Positions 59,733 to 64,000 of a stretch of 64,000 bases of DNA are shown in pieces. Position 1 is the first letter of the stretch. Each line of letters starts with the position of its first letter. Below the pieces are notes generated by a model that made no database searches, was not told the origin of the DNA, and saw nothing but the letters and a program-made list of their open reading frames with translations. The position numbers and the translations under genes were made by a program. Source of the DNA: Carettochelys insculpta (Eukaryota; Chordata; Testudines; Carettochelyidae); NCBI RefSeq assembly GCF_033958435.1, contig NC_134140.1:59427001-59491000 (forward strand), in the 5' to 3' direction.

Positions 59733-60345
59733 GTATTGGAATTCTCCCTCCTGTAGACCAGTTTTTGTTTGCCTTTGTGTTTCTTCTGGAGTTTTTCCGT
59801 TTTAGTTTTGTTTGCTCTTGCAAATGTGGCAAATGAATTTAAGGGTCTAAGTCTATGAGGTTCTCAGTGCCTCTCGCAACGTCCTTGGTAACCTCCAAAC
59901 TTTTTGGGGGGATCATAACTTGCTTCAGTTGAACACACCTCTGAAACTTCATTGACCCAAATGGAAGTAAAATTGGTTCGGAATTAGTGGGAGTGGAGAT
60001 GGCTCAGGAGTCTTTATACGCTTAAATTTTAATTCGTATTTGAGCTAGGCACAATAAAGGTAAATAGTGTAAGAGCGCGCACACACTCACGCTGCTGTAG
60101 CATTGCAACTGATATGCTACACCTGCCTTATTCCAGCTCTGGGCCTTTCTTGAGAAGAAGCTGGCAATCATGTAATTGGAAGATGTGCATGAAAATGTCC
60201 CTTCTCTTGTAAACTCAACTGCGGTTTGAACTTGTCTCTGGAATCCAAGGGAGAGCTCTGACACTAACTCATGGTGCTACTAGCTCTCCCTGGTCTTTGA
60301 AAAAAGATTTAATATGTACCTAACTTTCTTTTTCTTGCTTGGTAG
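59733..60345 (+). other. IRF2: IRF2 intron 3
   Basis: 613 bp, phase 1, GTATTG to TTGCTTGGTAG. No repeat or embedded gene is recognised. Confidence 0.97.
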
Positions 60346-60522
60346 GAAAATTTCAACCGGGAGTAGATAAACCTGATCCAAAGACATGGAAGGCAAACTT
60401 CCGATGTGCTATGAACTCCTTGCCTGATATAGAAGAAGTCAAAGACAAAAGTATAAAGAAAGGAAACAATGCCTTCAGGGTTTACAGGATGCTGCCCTTA
60501 TCTGAAAGGCCTTCAAAAAAAG
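60346..60522 (+). CDS. IRF2: IRF2 exon 4: residues 63-121 plus first base of codon 122
   Basis: 177 bp between TTGGTAG and G|GTAGAT. It completes the DNA-binding domain: [19 protein letters not shown], then [15 protein letters not shown], then the [17 protein letters not shown] segment and SERPSKK. W77 is the last conserved tryptophan of the region, and N80, R82, C83, N86 and S87 lie on the recognition helix that reads the GAAA core. F65 stands where I recall histidine in mammals, outside the recognition helix. The donor GTAGAT is weaker than the others but the phase matches exon 5. A readthrough frame runs 20 bases into the intron and is not coding. Confidence 0.98.
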
Positions 60523-61844
60523 GTAGATTAAGGGGCCCATGAACTTGAAATCAATGGTAGGTAGCTGGCTGGACCTTAATTTGATGATGGAGGCTTCTGC
60601 TCGAGAATCTGAAGCTTGCAAAATAAGGCTGTTATACCTGGGTTTCTGTGAAGTCACATATATTTATCCAAAATATTCCCCAGATCTAGAAAATTTCCAT
60701 GAACACTACACAGATGTCCTTCATTGAGAGGGATAATATACTTAAAAAGAGTGAATGCACAGGCTGTAATGTTTGAAGATCAGGTGTCAGGCATGAGGTG
60801 GGTTAGCTCCACTGAAGACAATAGAGCTGTATCAATTAGCACCTGCCTGCAGGCTTTGATCCCAGAAAGCTGGTCATATTTGGAGCAACAAGGAGACATG
60901 TTCTGGTCAAGGTGTGACAAGGAAGTTCTGATGTTTGCTACATTTTAAAAGAGAAAAGCCCACTTACTTCTACCATGTTCCAATGATTTCATTTCCACTC
61001 TCAAGGAGAAACAAATTGACATTTCCCACATCCTATGACATTTCTGACTAAGTTTTCTATTGGGTAGCACTTAGCACTGGAACAGGTCTATTAGAAATGC
61101 AAATGCTTTATAGCACATCCTCCCCATCTCCTTTGCCTATGCAAAAAAGAACTCGTTCTGAAAGCAGTGCTGATGTGTACTGTTCAAAAGGCATTAATCT
61201 AAGCACAGGCATGTACTGCCTTATAGGAAGTGGGAATGCCGTGAAGAATGGCCCCTTCTGCTCACCCACTGTTCCATCTTCCAAAGCCTCCCATAGTTCA
61301 GTGTCCATAGGGGAGGAAGGTAGCATAGAGGCATCTCTCCCACTTTCCAGGCCTGCTGGGAGATTTCTGTCTGATGAGGGGGATTAGAGGACTAGTGGGA
61401 TTAGAATTTGGAGGCAGCTATCTTGCAAATTAGTTTGAAGGAAAAAAAGTAGTGTCTCAGTTGGATTCAGTGGTAGAAATAGGGTACACCCAGAGTGTAA
61501 ATTAGCTAGGGGCTGTGTGGACATAACTTTTTCTATGGCTGTGGGGGGATTTACTATGTTTGCTTTGTAAGGAGAAAGTTGCTGTGAAGTTTAAAGAAAA
61601 CCAGAAAATGCAAACCCCTAGGCCTAATGCTGCTCCTCAATCTACTTCCCATCCTATACCTTTCAGACCAGTTTTTACCCCAGATGCTAAGGTTTCTTCT
61701 TGAGTCCTCTGCTACCTAGGTACCTACAGCTCCTATTGACTAATCTGTCCATCTCTTTTCCTACACAACCAAGCAGAGAGTCCCATGCCAACACTCCTTC
61801 CACTGCTAACAAGCACAAGTTCCCCTCCTTTTACCATTCCTTAT

Positions 61845-62757
61845 GCTGTTAGGAATCTCAATATACATAAGCCTGTCAGTGAGCATTTCACTGGAGTGGG
61901 CCATTCCATTAAAGACCTGAGAATATGCATCCTACAACAAAAAGACTTTAAAAGCAGATAACATCAAGAGGTTTGTGAACTGGGGGTCATACTCAAATTT
62001 GGCACATTAACATTTGGTATTAACAAAGACAGCAATTATCTCATGCACTATAAGGACTGCTTCCCTTCCTTTGGGGTGTGTCTGCACTTGCATTCCTTTT
62101 TCGAAAGAGGCATGCAAATAAGGCAGGTCAAAAATGCAAGCGAGGTATAAATTTGCATATTTGGCACCTCATTTGTATATTCTAATTTTGAAAGAGCTTC
62201 GTTCGAAAGGAGAAAGCCAGTGTAGACGCTGCTGTTTCTAAAGTAAACCCATCTTTGAAAGACTCCTTCTTCCCTTTAAATAATGGGAAGAAGGATTCTT
62301 TCAAAGATGGGTTTACTTTTGAAAGAGCAGCATCTACACTGGCTTTCTTCTTTCCAAAGAAGCTCTTTCAAAATTAGAATATGCAAATGAGGTGCTGAAT
62401 GTGCAAAATTATACCTTGTTTGCATTTTTATTTACCTCATTTGCATACCTCTTTCGAAAGAGGAATGCAAGTGTAGACACACCCTTTATGTTTGGAAGTA
62501 TCTCAGGCAACACACTTAACATCCTCCACCCACCTCCCTCAGTTCTGTGTATTTGATTTGTCAGTTTTTATTGCAGTTTTTTTTTTATCTGTGCTGTATG
62601 GCTGAGTTGGGCTGGAAATGCGATAGATCTGAAGAAGTGGGTCTGTTCCATGAAAGCTCATCACCTAGTACATCATTTTGTTAGTCTTTAAAGTGCTACA
62701 TGACTGCTGGTTTTTTTCGTTAGAATACAGACTAACGTGGATACCTTTCTGTTACTG
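61845..62757 (+). mobile_element. Penelope-like element, 5'-truncated, interrupted by a foldback element
   Basis: The plus strand reads NIHKPVSEHFTGVGHSIKD, then ICILQQKDF, then NKDSNYLMHYKDCFPSF. The frame is broken at 62,074 by the nested element and resumes at about 62,490 with GNTLNILHPP. The 3' part has the TGTATTTGATTTGTCAG leader, the terminal repeat (CTGAAGAAGTGGGTCTG at 62,629) and the extension ending CTGTTACTG. The PLE is older than the nested insertion. Confidence 0.85.
62074..62484. mobile_element. 411-bp foldback MITE nested in a PLE frame
   Basis: Ends GGGTGTGTCTGCACTTGCAT and the inverse ATGCAAGTGTAGACACACCC. The two ~200-bp arms remain complementary over nearly their whole length, meeting at about 62,275 (TTCTTCCC / GGGAAGAA). 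Both arms include TTTCGAAAGAGG, ATGCAAATGAGG-like, GAAAGAGC and GATGGGTTTACTTT motifs. CTTTGG-like sequence on both sides (before 62,074 and at 62,491) suggests a short duplication but the boundary is ambiguous. Confidence 0.85.
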
Positions 62758-63775
62758 TACTGGGTTACACGTGGTTCACATTTGTAAGAGTCTCTTTACA
62801 GCCATAAAAGTGAGAAACATAACTTGTCTTCCAGATGAGTTCCTGGAGTGCAAGTCTGCAACAAGGGCTGATTCTTGAATACAGAGTACCTTGTTTATCA
62901 TTGCATAATCTGTTGCCACTTCCCAATTCTTAAATGAACTGAGGCACAAATGAGACCAAAAGAAATTGGTTATAAGGGATTTAATTTAGTGTTGCCCCAA
63001 TGTCCCCGTACCAAGGATGGGTGAAAATCATGGACTTCAAGGTTTTGTGATTATACTAAACTGTTATTTCGAGTCTCAAAGCAAGGGCGATTTCATAAAC
63101 CATTATCATTCATGTCTTTGTTTCCAAGTATGATTACATTTGAACAAGGTATGTTACTACATGTCAGGAAAAGAGAGGGCATTCATAGGTGCTCCATCTA
63201 CGGATGCTGGGGGTGCTGCCACACCCCTGGGTTTGAAGTGAGTTCCATCCCATAGACAGTTTACAATTTGGTTCAATGTCTCTCAGAACCTCCACTATAA
63301 AAAGGGTTCCAGCACCCCTCCTGCCTTCAAGCTAAGTTGAATGAGTGGGTGAGCTATGCATGGTGTACTGCATATATTGTACTTATTTTTAATTGGCATG
63401 TGCTTTCTCCCCTCTCTGCCCCGATTTCACAGTTCCTGTGTTTTAATCTGTCCTCTGTGTTCCATGTTTTCATTTTTCCTCTCTCTGCTTCATCAATACT
63501 CCTTATTACAATATTTCAAAAGCAGAGGATGAACTCAAAATATTGAAAGTGAACTTTTTGGCCCCTCAGAGCAGAAGTGTATTAATTCTTAAACATAATG
63601 AATTCTCCCGTCCTTATCAGGTACTGATATTTAGAGGCACCTCATGACATTACTTAGTTTTCTGTTTTGTTTTGTTTTTTTCTAGTGCAGGGAGAGAGGA
63701 GTAGGTGTGATTAAGGGGGCGATTGTTCCTCTCACAATTGGTTGTAACAAACCTTCCTTCTTTCCATTTCTCCAG

Positions 63776-63822
63776 GAAAGAAACCAAAGACAGAAAAGGA
63801 TGATAAATCTAAACAAATTAAG
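63776..63822 (+). CDS. IRF2: IRF2 exon 5: residues 122-137 (start of the basic linker)
   Basis: 47 bp between CATTTCTCCAG and a strong donor, AAG|GTAAGA, ending in phase 0. With the base carried from exon 4 it encodes GKKPKTEKDDKSKQIK. This is the lysine-rich stretch just after the DNA-binding domain, which in IRF2 helps nuclear retention and precedes the sumoylated/acetylated linker. D129, S132 and Q134 differ from mammals as I recall them. All later exons are outside the window. Confidence 0.95.
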
Positions 63823-64000
63823 GTAAGAACTGATTGTTTCACAGTGAAGGACGCTCTAGCTTGTGTCAGTAATTCTGGTATAACTTTTCTTGTACCCACT
63901 TTAAAATAACATCAGCGCTACTTGCAGTCCATTCTGTTTCTTTGCCTATGTTTTCTCTTCTTATGAATTCAGAATGACGCACATTGCATTTCTTCAACAT
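63823..64000 (+). other. IRF2: IRF2 intron 5, 5' part
   Basis: Starts GTAAGAACTG and runs off the window edge. Nothing else is recognised. Confidence 0.9.

Larger units (their letters stand above)
60523..63775 (+). other. IRF2: IRF2 intron 4
   Basis: About 3.25 kb, phase 1, GTAGAT to CATTTCTCCAG. It holds the PLE at 61,845-62,757. 60,523-61,844 and 62,758-63,775 show nothing recognisable. Confidence 0.96.

Noticed and set aside
60523..60542. Readthrough of exon 4 into the intron
   Set aside because: The donor at 60,523 is in the right phase to join exon 5, which continues the family sequence.

Overview
The window looks like vertebrate chromosomal DNA, most likely from a turtle or a close sauropsid relative. 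It holds one protein-coding gene that I can support, the 5' half of IRF2 (interferon regulatory factor 2) on the + strand, inside a dense background of transposable elements. The turtle guess rests on the repeat mix: CR1-type LINEs ending in ATTCTATG repeats, many Penelope-like elements (PLEs), hAT miniature elements, and abundant inverted-repeat elements with GTCTACAC-type ends. No species can be proven from the sequence alone.

Layout. 1-18,000 is upstream flank without a recognisable host gene. It contains hAT copies, nested PLEs, a decayed Harbinger transposon (about 4,978-6,620), a CpG-rich inverted-repeat element (6,874-7,581), a CAC-rich minisatellite (13,795-14,650) and unique sequence. 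18,050-20,010 is the promoter region: an ISRE/IRF-type site near 18,196 and a CpG island (about 18,850-20,010), where the noncoding first exon should lie. Intron 1 then runs to 47,505 (roughly 27 kb).

Coding exons, joined by GT-AG introns of consistent phase, are exon 2 (ATG at 47,512, ends 47,598), exon 3 (59,633-59,732), exon 4 (60,346-60,522) and exon 5 (63,776-63,822). Together they encode residues 1-137: the whole tryptophan-cluster DNA-binding domain plus the start of the basic linker. The remainder of IRF2 (linker, C-terminal regulatory region, 3' UTR) lies beyond the right edge.

The repeats show a clear order of events: a PLE inserted in an older PLE with a 12-bp duplication; a 411-bp foldback element inserted in a PLE reading frame; a SINE-like sequence inside a CR1; a hAT element next to a Gypsy integrase remnant. 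At least four PLE insertions share one architecture: an inverted partial copy of the 3' terminal repeat at one end and the full tail at the other, with 12-13 bp target-site duplications. I found no tRNA, rRNA, CRISPR array, operon or prokaryotic feature. I did not find a convincing new biological system; the most interesting structures are the PLE palindromes, the foldback elements and the candidate interferon-responsive promoter site.
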